A stretch of 48,668 nucleotides of DNA from Fusobacterium perfoetens (GTDB lineage: Bacteria > Fusobacteriota > Fusobacteriia > Fusobacteriales > Fusobacteriaceae), in contig NZ_JADYUD010000015.1 in NCBI RefSeq assembly GCF_021531595.1, positions 1 to 48,668 on the forward strand, read 5' to 3'. Below the pieces are notes generated by a model, which was given only the letters and a program-made list of their open reading frames with translations, was not told the origin of the DNA and searched no databases. Positions 35,811-42,863 of this stretch are shown piece after piece. The position numbers and the translations under genes were made by a program. The first letter of the stretch is position 1. Every line of letters begins with the position of its first letter.

Positions 35811-36885
35811 AAACCTCTCCTTTTTCTACAAAGAAGTTTTTTGATTCTATATTCAAAAGGTCTGTTGAAGTGATTATTACCTGTATATCTCTCTTATTAA
35901 GATAATTTATTATACTCTCTTTTCTTATAGAATCAAAGTATGAAGATACATCATCTATAAGAAAAACTGGATTTTCTCTTTTTTCTTTAAGAACCATATC
36001 TATCTCAGAAAGTTTCAGCGAAAATATGATTGACTTTTTTTCTCCCTGTGAAGAAAAAGACTTTGCTTCTCTTCCATCTAAAAGAAAAAGAAAGTCATCT
36101 TTTTGAGGACCTACCATAGAATAGCCATATTTCAATTCTTTTGAAAATTCTCTTGTTATATCTTCTCTTAATTTTTCTTCAAGCTCTGTAAGAGTATATT
36201 TTTTTATATCTCCCATTTCTGAATGATATACAAGATTAAGTTCTTTTTTGCTGTCAAAAAGTTTTCTATAATTAAGATTTAAAATAATGGAAATATTTTT
36301 TACATATTCAAGTCTTTTTTTTATAACTTTTGCCCCATATTTTATAAACTCATCTTCATATATAGAAAACATAGGATCTTTATGCTCTCTGTTTTTTAAA
36401 TACTTATTTCTAATTTTCAAAAGTTTTGTGTACTGTTTAAGATTTTGAAAATATTCATGGCTGCTCTGTGCTATCTCGCTGTCAAAGAACTTTCTTCTAA
36501 CGCCAGGCGACCCTACTATCAGTTCAATATCTTCTGGAATAAATGACACAACATTCACTTTTCCATAGTATTCATCATAAGGTATCCTTTTTTTATTAAG
36601 CCTGTATTCTTTTTTACTGCTATCTATTTTTACTGAGATATTTTTATCGCTCAGTTTATCTTCATATTCTAAAAAGCATCCTGTTTTTAATTTCCCATAT
36701 TTTATAAGATCTGCATTTTTAGAAGTCCGAAAACTTTTTCCAGTTGCTCCAAAATAAACGGCTTCTATTATACTTGTTTTACCTTGTCCATTTTTTCCAA
36801 GGAATAAATTTATCTTAGGAGAAAATTTTATATTTCTGTCTGATAAGTTTCTGAAATTTATATAATTTATCTCTAAGATTTTCAA
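35794..36885 (-). CDS. recF: DNA replication and repair protein RecF
   Basis: SMC-like ATPase that helps RecOR load RecA at gaps. Walker A GKNGQGKT is at about residues 30-37, followed by SIIEAVYFGATGKSFR; the signature block FSSQGEKKSIIFSLKL is at about 280-295, and Walker B FLIDDVSSYFD follows. It is about 363 aa. The open frame starts with GTG at 36894, which overlaps the GAGGTG site; TTG at 36885, 8 nt after GAGG, gives the normal MKILEINYINFRNL start. It lies 14 nt after yaaA and overlaps the DciA-like gene. Confidence 0.96.
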   Translation of the reverse strand: MKILEINYINFRNLSDRNIKFSPKINLFLGKNGQGKTSIIEAVYFGATGKSFRTSKNADLIKYGKLKTGCFLEYEDKLSDKNISVKIDSSKKEYRLNKKRIPYDEYYGKVNVVSFIPEDIELIVGSPGVRRKFFDSEIAQSSHEYFQNLKQYTKLLKIRNKYLKNREHKDPMFSIYEDEFIKYGAKVIKKRLEYVKNISIILNLNYRKLFDSKKELNLVYHSEMGDIKKYTLTELEEKLREDITREFSKELKYGYSMVGPQKDDFLFLLDGREAKSFSSQGEKKSIIFSLKLSEIDMVLKEKRENPVFLIDDVSSYFDSIRKESIINYLNKRDIQVIITSTDLLNIESKNFFVEKGEVYERDN

Positions 36886-36899
36886 GTTTTCCACCTCAA

Positions 36900-37106
36900 T
36901 TATTCTACTTGGTAAGTTTTTCCTGCTGCTTCTACTATATCACCTGCACGAAGCTTTTTCCCGCGTCTTTCTTCTACTTCTCCGTTAACTTTTACTTCAC
37001 CTGCTAAAATCATATCTTTAGCATCTACTCCACTTTCTGCTGTTCCTGTCCATTTCAAAAACTGGTCAAGTTTTATATACTCAGTTTGTATCTTTATTTT
37101 TTCCAT
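36900..37106 (-). CDS. yaaA: S4-domain RNA-binding protein YaaA/RlbA
   Basis: A 68-aa protein consisting of one S4 RNA-binding domain: IKLDQFLKWTG at the N-terminus, GVDAKDMILAGEVKVNGE in the centre and GKKLRAGDIVEAAG at the end. In B. subtilis and relatives this gene lies between dnaN and recF. Here it is the first gene of the unit, preceded by a promoter and not by dnaN. AGGAG is 8 nt before ATG 37106; the GTG at 37112 is too close to it. Confidence 0.9.
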   Translation of the reverse strand: MEKIKIQTEYIKLDQFLKWTGTAESGVDAKDMILAGEVKVNGEVEERRGKKLRAGDIVEAAGKTYQVE

Positions 37107-37153
37107 CTGCACATCTCCTGTTTTTTGGTCACACTTATTAGATTATAATATAT

Positions 37154-37182
37154 ATTTTAGCACAAATCTTCTTATATGTCAT
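37154..37182 (-). promoter_or_regulatory. Promoter of yaaA-recF-dciA-gyrBA
   Basis: ATGACA (37182-37177), 17-nt spacer ending in TGC (extended -10), TAAAAT (37159-37154), about 48 nt before yaaA. A second possible -10 TATAAT lies a few bases downstream (37148-37143). Confidence 0.65.
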
Positions 37183-37260
37183 TAAAGTTTAAAGCAAAGT
37201 CAGCATTTTTAACCTATACTTAACACAAAAAAATTTATAAAACCTTTTCTATTTTTCCAT

Positions 37261-37289
37261 TTGACAACTTCCATATATTGCAGTATAAA
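37261..37289 (+). promoter_or_regulatory. Promoter of the HutP-like gene
   Basis: TTGACA (37261-37266), 17-nt spacer, TATAAA (37284-37289), about 49 nt before the ATG. It diverges from the yaaA promoter in the same 230-nt intergenic region. Confidence 0.88.
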
Positions 37290-37337
37290 ATAATGTACAC
37301 CTTTTTTATTAAAAATAATTTTTCGGAGGAAAATACA

Positions 37338-37760
37338 ATGGAATACAAAAGTAAAGATATAGCAAGAGCTGCAATAATGCTTGCAATGTCTACCCGTGAA
37401 GAAGAAATGGAACTTAAAGAGAGTTATAAAAAAACTGGAATAAAAAGTGCTGCTGTTGATATAGGAGGAGATATTATTCAGTCTATTTCAAAAATTCTTG
37501 AAAGAACATTGGTAGCTTCAAAAAGAAATGGAATTGTAAAAGATTCTCATGTTTATGATGGAGCTATAACTGGAGCAACAAGAGAAGCCATAGCACAAGT
37601 AATGAATAAAGCTGCAGGATTTAATATTGGAGGAAAAATAGGAATTGCAAGATACAGAGAACACCTTTCTGTATGTATTTTTCTTACAATAGGAATGTTC
37701 CGTTTAGATGATGTTGTAATAGGTCTTGGACACAGAGCAATTCCTGTTGATGAAAATTAA
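37338..37760 (+). CDS. HutP-family RNA-binding regulator
   Basis: HutP of B. subtilis is a hexameric RNA-binding protein that binds L-histidine and Mg2+, then UAG-type triplets, to control transcription termination in the hut leader. This 140-aa protein has the family's features: the SHVYDGAITGATREAI segment at about residues 72-87 resembles the SHALYHATMEALHGVTRGQ region of HutP, and the C-terminal VVIGLGHRAIP resembles its FGVGINHI end. Compared from memory, only one of the two metal-ligand His of that helix seems kept, and the third His position looks like Asp, so ligand specificity may differ. GGAGG lies 8 nt before ATG 37338; the open frame upstream to 37278 contains the promoter and is not translated. 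A leader with UAG repeats starts about 50 nt after its stop. Confidence 0.8.
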   Translation: MEYKSKDIARAAIMLAMSTREEEMELKESYKKTGIKSAAVDIGGDIIQSISKILERTLVASKRNGIVKDSHVYDGAITGATREAIAQVMNKAAGFNIGGKIGIARYREHLSVCIFLTIGMFRLDDVVIGLGHRAIPVDEN

Positions 37761-37778
37761 AATTTCTTAATTTTTTAA

Positions 37779-37807
37779 TTGACAAAAGAATAGGATTGGT
37801 ATATAAT
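37779..37807 (+). promoter_or_regulatory. Consensus promoter of the TrpX-type transporter operon
   Basis: TTGACA (37779-37784), exactly 17 nt, TATAAT (37802-37807): a perfect sigma-70 consensus. The expected start site is about 37814, which leaves a leader of about 200 nt before the first start codon. Confidence 0.93.
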
Positions 37808-37813
37808 CGCTCT

Positions 37814-37961
37814 AACAGTAGTACCACAAAAGTGGAAATGTAGAATAGTAGAAGTTTTAAAAGTAAAAAATTTGTAGAATTGTAGAATAGTAGGAAAAAT
37901 AATATAATATTTGTTACAGTACATAAATTTTAGATGTATTGTATTTATTTATATAATAACT
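37814..37961 (+). promoter_or_regulatory. UAG-repeat leader, putative binding site of the HutP-like protein
   Basis: TAG triplets lie at 37819, 37841, 37846, 37849 (cluster 1) and 37875, 37883, 37888, 37891 (cluster 2), plus 37931. The 13-mer TGTAGAATAGTAG occurs exactly twice (37839-37851 and 37882-37894). In cluster 2 the triplets at 37875, 37883 and 37891 have an 8-nt period. A 5' hairpin CCAC-AAAA-GTGG (37824-37835) follows the start site. A 10-bp hairpin joins 37915-37924 with 37934-37943 around a loop that ends in TAG. GTAAAAA (37863-37869), between the clusters, could pair with TTTTTAC in the 5' arm of the terminator, a weak candidate antiterminator. Confidence 0.75.
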
Positions 37962-37998
37962 GCCTTTTTACAATTCGTAAAAAGGCTTTTTTATTTTT
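37962..37998 (+). terminator. Leader terminator (attenuator) upstream of the transporter genes
   Basis: A 10-bp perfect stem GCCTTTTTAC/GTAAAAAGGC with loop AATTC and a TTTTTTATTTTT tail. It lies between the promoter and the first transporter gene, with no gene to end upstream on this transcript, so it must act as a conditional attenuator. Confidence 0.92.
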
Positions 37999-38017
37999 AA
38001 AACAAAAGGGGGAAAAA

Positions 38018-38995
38018 ATGAGAAACTTAAAAAGTAGAACAGTAGGATTTGTAGCCACAACATTACTAACAGCAGGAATCTTTCTTATGCAGTGCACACC
38101 TTTAAAAGCAGCAGAAAGATTTGTAATAGGAATAAGTCAATTTGCAGAACATCCTGCACTTGACGAAGTAAGAAGAGGTTTTGAAGATGAACTTAAAGCT
38201 CAGGGTATAGAAACTGACATTATTTATAAAAATGCTCAAGGTGATACAGGAGTAGCAGGAATCATTGCACAAAAATTTGCAGCAGATAAAGTTGATTTAA
38301 TTTTCGGTATAGCAACAATTTCTGCACAAACTGCTAAACAAGCAACTGATACCATACCTGTACTTTTCAGTGCAGTTACAGATCCAGTTCATTCTCAGCT
38401 TGTTAATTCAATGGAAAATGTAGGAGGAAATGTTACAGGAACAACTGATGCCAGTCCAATGGACAAACAACTTGCTCTTTTCAAACAGCTTGATTCAAAT
38501 ATTAAAAAAATAGGAATTATATACAATACAAGTGAATCAAACTCTGAAATTCAAGTTGCTCAGGCAAAAGAAATTGCCGAGTCTCTTGGAATGGAAATTA
38601 TAGCTGTTGGAGTCAATAATATAAATGATATTCCTCAGGCTGTAAATTCCCTAGCTTCAAAAGCTGATGCTTTGTATGCTGTCACAGATAATATTGTAGC
38701 TTCAGCTGCAGGACTTATAGCTAAATCAACAATTGAAAGAAAAATTCTTTCAATAGCTGCAGAGGAAGGACCTGTTAAAGGCGGACTTCTTATGACTGAT
38801 GGACTTAGTTACTATGAACTAGGAAAACAAACAGGAGCTATGGCAAAAAAAATCCTTATTGATAAAGTTTCTCCTAAGGATATGCCTGTTGAAAGTTTAA
38901 AAAATACAACAAAAATAGTTAATGAAAATACAATGAAAAAATTAAAATTAGATAAAGAAAATCCAGCTTTTGAAGGAGCCATATTTATAAAATAA
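38018..38995 (+). CDS. ABC transporter substrate-binding protein, ABC_sub_bind (TrpX) type
   Basis: Captures the substrate outside the inner membrane for the importer encoded downstream. The fold is a periplasmic-binding protein of the PF04392 kind: FVIGISQFAEHPALDEVRRG, then VDLIFGIATISAQTAKQAT, VLFSAVTDPVHSQLV and KIGIIYNTSESNSEIQ. The streptococcal TrpXYZ tryptophan transporter has this architecture; tyrosine and other amino acids are also possible. The signal peptide (about residues 1-31) has a Cys at 26 preceded by LMQ, a poor lipobox, with an alternative signal peptidase I site near KAA, so anchoring is uncertain. AAGGGGG lies 8 nt before ATG 38018 (325 aa); the open frame to 37934 runs through the terminator and is not translated. 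Confidence 0.88.
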   Translation: MRNLKSRTVGFVATTLLTAGIFLMQCTPLKAAERFVIGISQFAEHPALDEVRRGFEDELKAQGIETDIIYKNAQGDTGVAGIIAQKFAADKVDLIFGIATISAQTAKQATDTIPVLFSAVTDPVHSQLVNSMENVGGNVTGTTDASPMDKQLALFKQLDSNIKKIGIIYNTSESNSEIQVAQAKEIAESLGMEIIAVGVNNINDIPQAVNSLASKADALYAVTDNIVASAAGLIAKSTIERKILSIAAEEGPVKGGLLMTDGLSYYELGKQTGAMAKKILIDKVSPKDMPVESLKNTTKIVNENTMKKLKLDKENPAFEGAIFIK

Positions 38996-39021
38996 AATCT
39001 ACAAAAACAAGGAGCTTAATT

Positions 39022-39867
39022 ATGAATTCACTTATCACTATATCTGTTGAACAAGGACTTATATTTGCCGTTCTTGCAATGGGAGTATTTATAACATATA
39101 AAATATTAGATTTTCCAGATATGTCTGTTGAAGGAACTTTCCCTTTAGGAGCATTTATATTTGCAAAATTTGCAACTGCAGGAATAAATCCCATTTCAAG
39201 CACACTTCTTGCTTTTGCTTTTGGTTCTCTTGCAGGAATTATTACATATTTTCTTCATATTAAAATGAGAATAGCATCTCTTCTTGCAGGAATCCTTACA
39301 ATGACAATACTTTATTCAATAAATCTTAGAATAAATGGAAAAGCAAATATACCTCTTTATAATAATGGTTCTGTTTTTGACTATGGAAATAAAATTCTTG
39401 TTCTTATAGTGATAGTTCTTATAATAAAATTTCTTATGGATTTGTTTTTAAAAACAGAGATAGGATATCTCCTTATAGCAACAGGAGACAACGAAACACT
39501 TGTTAAATCTCTTGGAGTTAGCTGTGATAAATTTAAACTTTTAGGACTTGTTCTTTCAAATGGAATTGTTTCAGTAAGTGGAGCTTTAATGGCTCAGTCT
39601 CAAGGATTTTCAGATATTAATATGGGAACATCTATAATTGTTTCTGCTCTTGCTTCTATAATAATAGGAGATACAATATTAAAAAAATCAAACAGAATAA
39701 AAGGAACTACCAGAGCAATTCTTGGAGCTATAAGCTATAAACTTATCGGAGGGCTTGCTATAGATTTAGGTTTTGCACCTACAGACTTAAAAGCCATAAG
39801 TGCACTAATTGTAATTGTATTCATAGGATACAATAATATGTCATTTTTAAATTTTAAAAAAAGATAA
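39022..39867 (+). CDS. ABC transporter permease, branched-chain-type (TrpY-like)
   Basis: Integral membrane permease (BPD_transp_2 type), about eight helices in 281 aa. The stretch KILDFPDMSVEGTFPLGAFI near residues 27-46 and the region GVSCDKFKLLGLVLSNGIVS-like near 165 are typical of the permeases that accompany ABC_sub_bind receptors. The motif with GALMAQSQGFSDINMGTSII lies near 190-210. AAGGAG is 8 nt before the ATG. It lies 26 nt after the receptor gene and 14 nt before the ATPase gene, so the three genes form one operon. Confidence 0.9.
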   Translation: MNSLITISVEQGLIFAVLAMGVFITYKILDFPDMSVEGTFPLGAFIFAKFATAGINPISSTLLAFAFGSLAGIITYFLHIKMRIASLLAGILTMTILYSINLRINGKANIPLYNNGSVFDYGNKILVLIVIVLIIKFLMDLFLKTEIGYLLIATGDNETLVKSLGVSCDKFKLLGLVLSNGIVSVSGALMAQSQGFSDINMGTSIIVSALASIIIGDTILKKSNRIKGTTRAILGAISYKLIGGLAIDLGFAPTDLKAISALIVIVFIGYNNMSFLNFKKR

Positions 39868-39881
39868 AAAGGAGTATTAAT

Positions 39882-40658
39882 ATGCTGACAATAAAAAATC
39901 TTAAAAAAAGTTTTAATGAAGGTACAGAAAATGAAGTAAATATTTTTAATGGTTTTAATCTTGAAGTTAAAGAAAGTGAATTTGTAGCTGTACTTGGTTC
40001 TAACGGATGCGGAAAAAGTACTCTTTTTAATCTTATCAGCGGTTCTCTTAAGGATAATGGAGGAAATATTATTTTAGGAGGTACTGATATAAGTAAAATG
40101 AAAGAAGAAGAAAGAGCTGCTAAAATAGGAAAAGTTCATCAAGATCCTTCAAAAGGAGTTTCTCCTTCTCTTACTATTTTAGAAAATCTTTCACTGGCTG
40201 CTAAAAAAAGTGAAAAATTTTCTCTTAGAAAACTTATAAAAAAAGATAATATTAGTAAATTTACAGAACTTTTAAAAGAACTTGACTTAGGACTTGAAAA
40301 TAAATTAAATACTCAAGTAAAATTTCTTTCAGGAGGACAAAGACAAGCTCTTTCACTTATTATGGCAACTTTAAAAAAACCAGAACTTCTTCTTCTTGAT
40401 GAACATACAGCTGCCCTTGATCCTAAAACTTCTAAAATGATAATGGTAAAAACAAAGCAGCTTATTGATAAACAAAACATTACAGCTATGATGATTTCAC
40501 ACAACTTAAGAGATGCTGTTAAATACTCTGATAGAATAATCATGCTTGATAAAGGAAGAGTTATTCTGGATGTAAAAAGCAAAGATATAACTGAAGGAGA
40601 ACTTTCAAAGGTTTACACTGCAAAAATGAACAGAGATATAAAAGTTATGGCAAGTTAA
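39882..40658 (+). CDS. ABC transporter ATP-binding protein (TrpZ-like)
   Basis: Cytoplasmic ATPase of the importer. Walker A GSNGCGKST at residues 39-47, the Q-loop region KVHQDPSKGVSPSLTI at about 84-99, signature LSGGQRQ at 149-155, Walker B LLLLDE at about 169-174 and the H-loop MMISHNL at about 204-210 are all intact. It is 258 aa. It closes the operon and is followed by an intrinsic terminator. Confidence 0.94.
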   Translation: MLTIKNLKKSFNEGTENEVNIFNGFNLEVKESEFVAVLGSNGCGKSTLFNLISGSLKDNGGNIILGGTDISKMKEEERAAKIGKVHQDPSKGVSPSLTILENLSLAAKKSEKFSLRKLIKKDNISKFTELLKELDLGLENKLNTQVKFLSGGQRQALSLIMATLKKPELLLLDEHTAALDPKTSKMIMVKTKQLIDKQNITAMMISHNLRDAVKYSDRIIMLDKGRVILDVKSKDITEGELSKVYTAKMNRDIKVMAS

Positions 40659-40691
40659 TTTTTTATAATATAAAAGTTAATTTTTATAAAA

Positions 40692-40733
40692 GACTGAGGC
40701 AAGATTGAAATAAATTATGCTCAGCCTTTTTTT
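40692..40733 (+). terminator. Terminator of the TrpX-type transporter operon
   Basis: GACTGAG (40692-40698) pairs with CTCAGCC (40720-40726) with one mismatch, around a long loop, followed by seven T. A moderate stem but a clear T-run, 34 nt past the ATPase stop. Confidence 0.7.
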
Positions 40734-40757
40734 ATTTTATAACTCTTTTTTCAAATA

Positions 40758-40786
40758 TTGTTTTTTAGCTTTAAAAATTATATAAT
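40758..40786 (+). promoter_or_regulatory. Possible promoter of the DUF21/CBS gene
   Basis: TTGTTT (40758-40763), 17-nt spacer, TATAAT (40781-40786), about 84 nt upstream of the ATG. Confidence 0.55.
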
Positions 40787-40869
40787 AATATAGTACTAAT
40801 TCAGTCTTTTTTAAGTTGTATTTATTAGTTATAAAATTTCTTAATTTTTAACTAATATAGGAGGAAAAT

Positions 40870-42201
40870 ATGCATAATTCGGAAACTGATATTTTTTTAA
40901 GAATATTTTTAATTATATTACTTATTGTATTAAGTGTTTTTCTTGCTATCAGTGAAATTTCTTTGGCTTCAGCAAGAAAAATGAAACTTCAGATAATGAA
41001 AGAAAAAGGAAATAAAAATGCTGAAAAAGTTTTAGAAGTTCAAGAAACTTCTGGAAATTTCTTTGCTGCTGTACAAATTGGAACAAATGCTATTGCCATA
41101 CTTGCAGGTATTCTAGGAGAAAATATCCTTACTCCTTTTATAAAACCTGCTGTAATATCATGGTTTTCTGTATCTCCATATAGAGCAGAAACTATTTGTT
41201 CTTTAATTTCCTTTATATTTATTACAAGCCTTTTTATAGAATTTGCTGACCTTATTCCAAGAAGGCTTGCAATGGCTGCTCCTGAAAAAGCTGCTGTATC
41301 TATTATTAAACCTATGCTTTTTCTGATTTACCTTTTCAGACCTTTTATCATTTTCTTTGACAGCATAGCTTCTTTCATTTTCAGAATTTTAAAAATAGAG
41401 CAAAATAGAAATGATGAAATTACATATGATGATATCTTTGCTATAGTTGATGAAGGGGCAGAAACAGGAGTTATTCAAAAGAAAGAACATTCTCTTATTG
41501 AAAATGTTTTTGAACTTGACACAAGATGGGTCTCTTCAATTATGACATATAGAAATGACATAATCTATTTCACAGTTGATGAAGCTGAAGAGAGTATTAA
41601 AGAAAAAATAAGTACATATCCTCATTCAAAATTTCTTATCTGTAAAGATGACATTGATTCTGTAATAGGATATGTGGATTCTAAAAATATTCTTCCAAGA
41701 ATACTTAATAGTGAACTTAAAAGTCTTAATGATATAAAAGATATAACTAATACAAATCTTTTAATTCTTCCTAATACCCTTACAATTTCCGAAGCTTTGG
41801 ATAAGTTCAATGAAGCTAGAGAAGATTTTGCTGTCATTCTAAATGAATACGGCCATGTTGTAGGACTTGTAACTTTCTATGATGTTGTAAATACTCTTAT
41901 GGGAGATGTTGTTTATCAAGATCAGGACGAGCAGCAAATTATAGCAAGGGGAGAAGGATCGTGGCTTATTGATGGGGTTACATCTGTAGAAGATGTAAAA
42001 AAAGTTCTAGGTATTGAAAAATTACCTGAAGAAGATACTTATGAAACTATTGCTGGTTTCATGATGTTTATGCTTAAAAGTATTCCCAAAAAAGCTGCTA
42101 AAGTTGAATTTGAAAATTATACTTTTGAAGTTGTTGATGTTGATAATTTCAAAATTGATCAACTTTTGGTTACAAAAAAAGAAAGAAAAACTGAAGAATA
42201 A
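40870..42201 (+). CDS. Hemolysin-family/CNNM-type protein: DUF21 + CBS pair + CorC_HlyC domain
   Basis: Membrane protein of the CorB/YhdP class, implicated in Mg2+ or Co2+ efflux. The N-terminal DUF21 domain (about residues 1-180) has about four membrane helices and the conserved AISEISLASARKMKLQIM stretch. Two CBS domains follow (about 205-330: MTYRNDIIYF, then VIGYVDSKNIL, and EDFAVILNEYGHVVGLVT). The C-terminal CorC_HlyC domain (about 350-435) begins GEGSWLIDGVTSVEDV. It is 443 aa, and AGGAGG is 5 nt before the ATG. The old name hemolysin C has weak experimental support; ion transport or its regulation is the likelier role. Confidence 0.9.
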   Translation: MHNSETDIFLRIFLIILLIVLSVFLAISEISLASARKMKLQIMKEKGNKNAEKVLEVQETSGNFFAAVQIGTNAIAILAGILGENILTPFIKPAVISWFSVSPYRAETICSLISFIFITSLFIEFADLIPRRLAMAAPEKAAVSIIKPMLFLIYLFRPFIIFFDSIASFIFRILKIEQNRNDEITYDDIFAIVDEGAETGVIQKKEHSLIENVFELDTRWVSSIMTYRNDIIYFTVDEAEESIKEKISTYPHSKFLICKDDIDSVIGYVDSKNILPRILNSELKSLNDIKDITNTNLLILPNTLTISEALDKFNEAREDFAVILNEYGHVVGLVTFYDVVNTLMGDVVYQDQDEQQIIARGEGSWLIDGVTSVEDVKKVLGIEKLPEEDTYETIAGFMMFMLKSIPKKAAKVEFENYTFEVVDVDNFKIDQLLVTKKERKTEE

Positions 42202-42203
42202 AA

Positions 42204-42230
42204 AAAAGGGGGTAAAAATCCCCTTTTCTT
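42204..42230 (+). terminator. Terminator between convergent genes
   Basis: AAAAGGGG/CCCCTTTT stem with a TAAAAAT-type loop directly after the TAA at 42201, ending in TTTTCTTATATCTTTTT. It can also serve the convergent flavoprotein gene on the minus strand, whose stop is at 42229. Confidence 0.75.
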
Positions 42231-42771
42231 ATATCTTTTTCCAAAGATTTTTAAGTTCCTCTACTTTTTCTATATCTCTTGCAAGATCTCCAACTGCCCA
42301 AGCTGAAATTTTTTCATCAATAATCAAATCCCAGTTTAAATATTCACATATACATTGAAACTGACCATTTATAAGTTCATATTCTCTGTCTGAAAGTTCT
42401 GCTTCTCCAACAGCGATTATTCCTATTTTTTTCTTAAGTTTATTAAGGCTTTCACCTTTACAGTATATTCTGTCTATTACAGCTTTAATTTGTGAAGTTA
42501 TTCCCCACCAATAAACAGGAGAACCAAATATAACTACATCAGCTTCATATATTTTTTCAGCTAAAATTCTTCCATCATCTTCTATAACACAAATCCCATT
42601 TGTTTTTTTGCAGCTTTCACAAGCCATACAACCTTTCACATTATATTTGGATACATCTATAAGTTCAACATCATGCTCACAATTTTCTACTATACCTTCT
42701 GCAGCTGCTTTAAGAGCTGTTTTAGTATTCCCATTTATTCTGGGACTTCCGTTTAAAAGCAATACTTTCAT
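42229..42771 (-). CDS. Flavodoxin-fold NAD(P)H reductase / iron-sulfur flavoprotein-like
   Basis: Predicted FMN-binding reductase. The phosphate-binding N-terminus LLLNGSPRINGNTKTAL (about residues 4-20) and the block VVIFGSPVYWWGITSQIKAVIDR (about 83-105) are typical of the NADPH-dependent FMN reductase family. Between them GCMACESCKKTNGIC (about 48-62) holds four Cys, the compact cysteine motif seen in iron-sulfur flavoproteins of anaerobes, so a [4Fe-4S] cluster is possible. It is 180 aa. GAGG lies 8 nt before ATG 42771; the GTG at 42780 overlaps that site. The electron acceptor is unknown. Confidence 0.82.
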   Translation of the reverse strand: MKVLLLNGSPRINGNTKTALKAAAEGIVENCEHDVELIDVSKYNVKGCMACESCKKTNGICVIEDDGRILAEKIYEADVVIFGSPVYWWGITSQIKAVIDRIYCKGESLNKLKKKIGIIAVGEAELSDREYELINGQFQCICEYLNWDLIIDEKISAWAVGDLARDIEKVEELKNLWKKI

Positions 42772-42863
42772 CTTAAACACCTCACTGTTTTTATTTCATG
42801 TTCTGCTTTTTTATTATTTTATATTTGTTTTTTTATTTCAATTTGAAATAATCTTTTAAACTA

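Noticed and set aside
37113-37337. Possible chromosomal origin next to yaaA-recF-gyrB
   Set aside because: The region is AT-rich and lies in an origin-type gene cluster, but no TTATCCACA-type DnaA boxes are visible and dnaA/dnaN are absent; the space is filled by two divergent promoters.
37814-37961. TRAP (MtrB) binding site in front of a tryptophan transporter
   Set aside because: TRAP sites contain about 11 regularly spaced GAG/UAG triplets; here there are eight or nine UAG in two clusters with irregular spacing, and the adjacent regulator is HutP-like. TRAP is not fully excluded if it is encoded elsewhere.
38018-38110. Lipobox for the TrpX-like receptor
   Set aside because: The residue before Cys26 is Gln, which does not fit the usual small residue at that position, and a signal peptidase I site is possible nearby; lipidation is left open.
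42831-42849. ATTTCAATTTGAAAT palindrome downstream of the pyridoxal kinase gene
   Set aside because: No T-run follows on the minus strand and the loop would be one base, so it is not a credible terminator.
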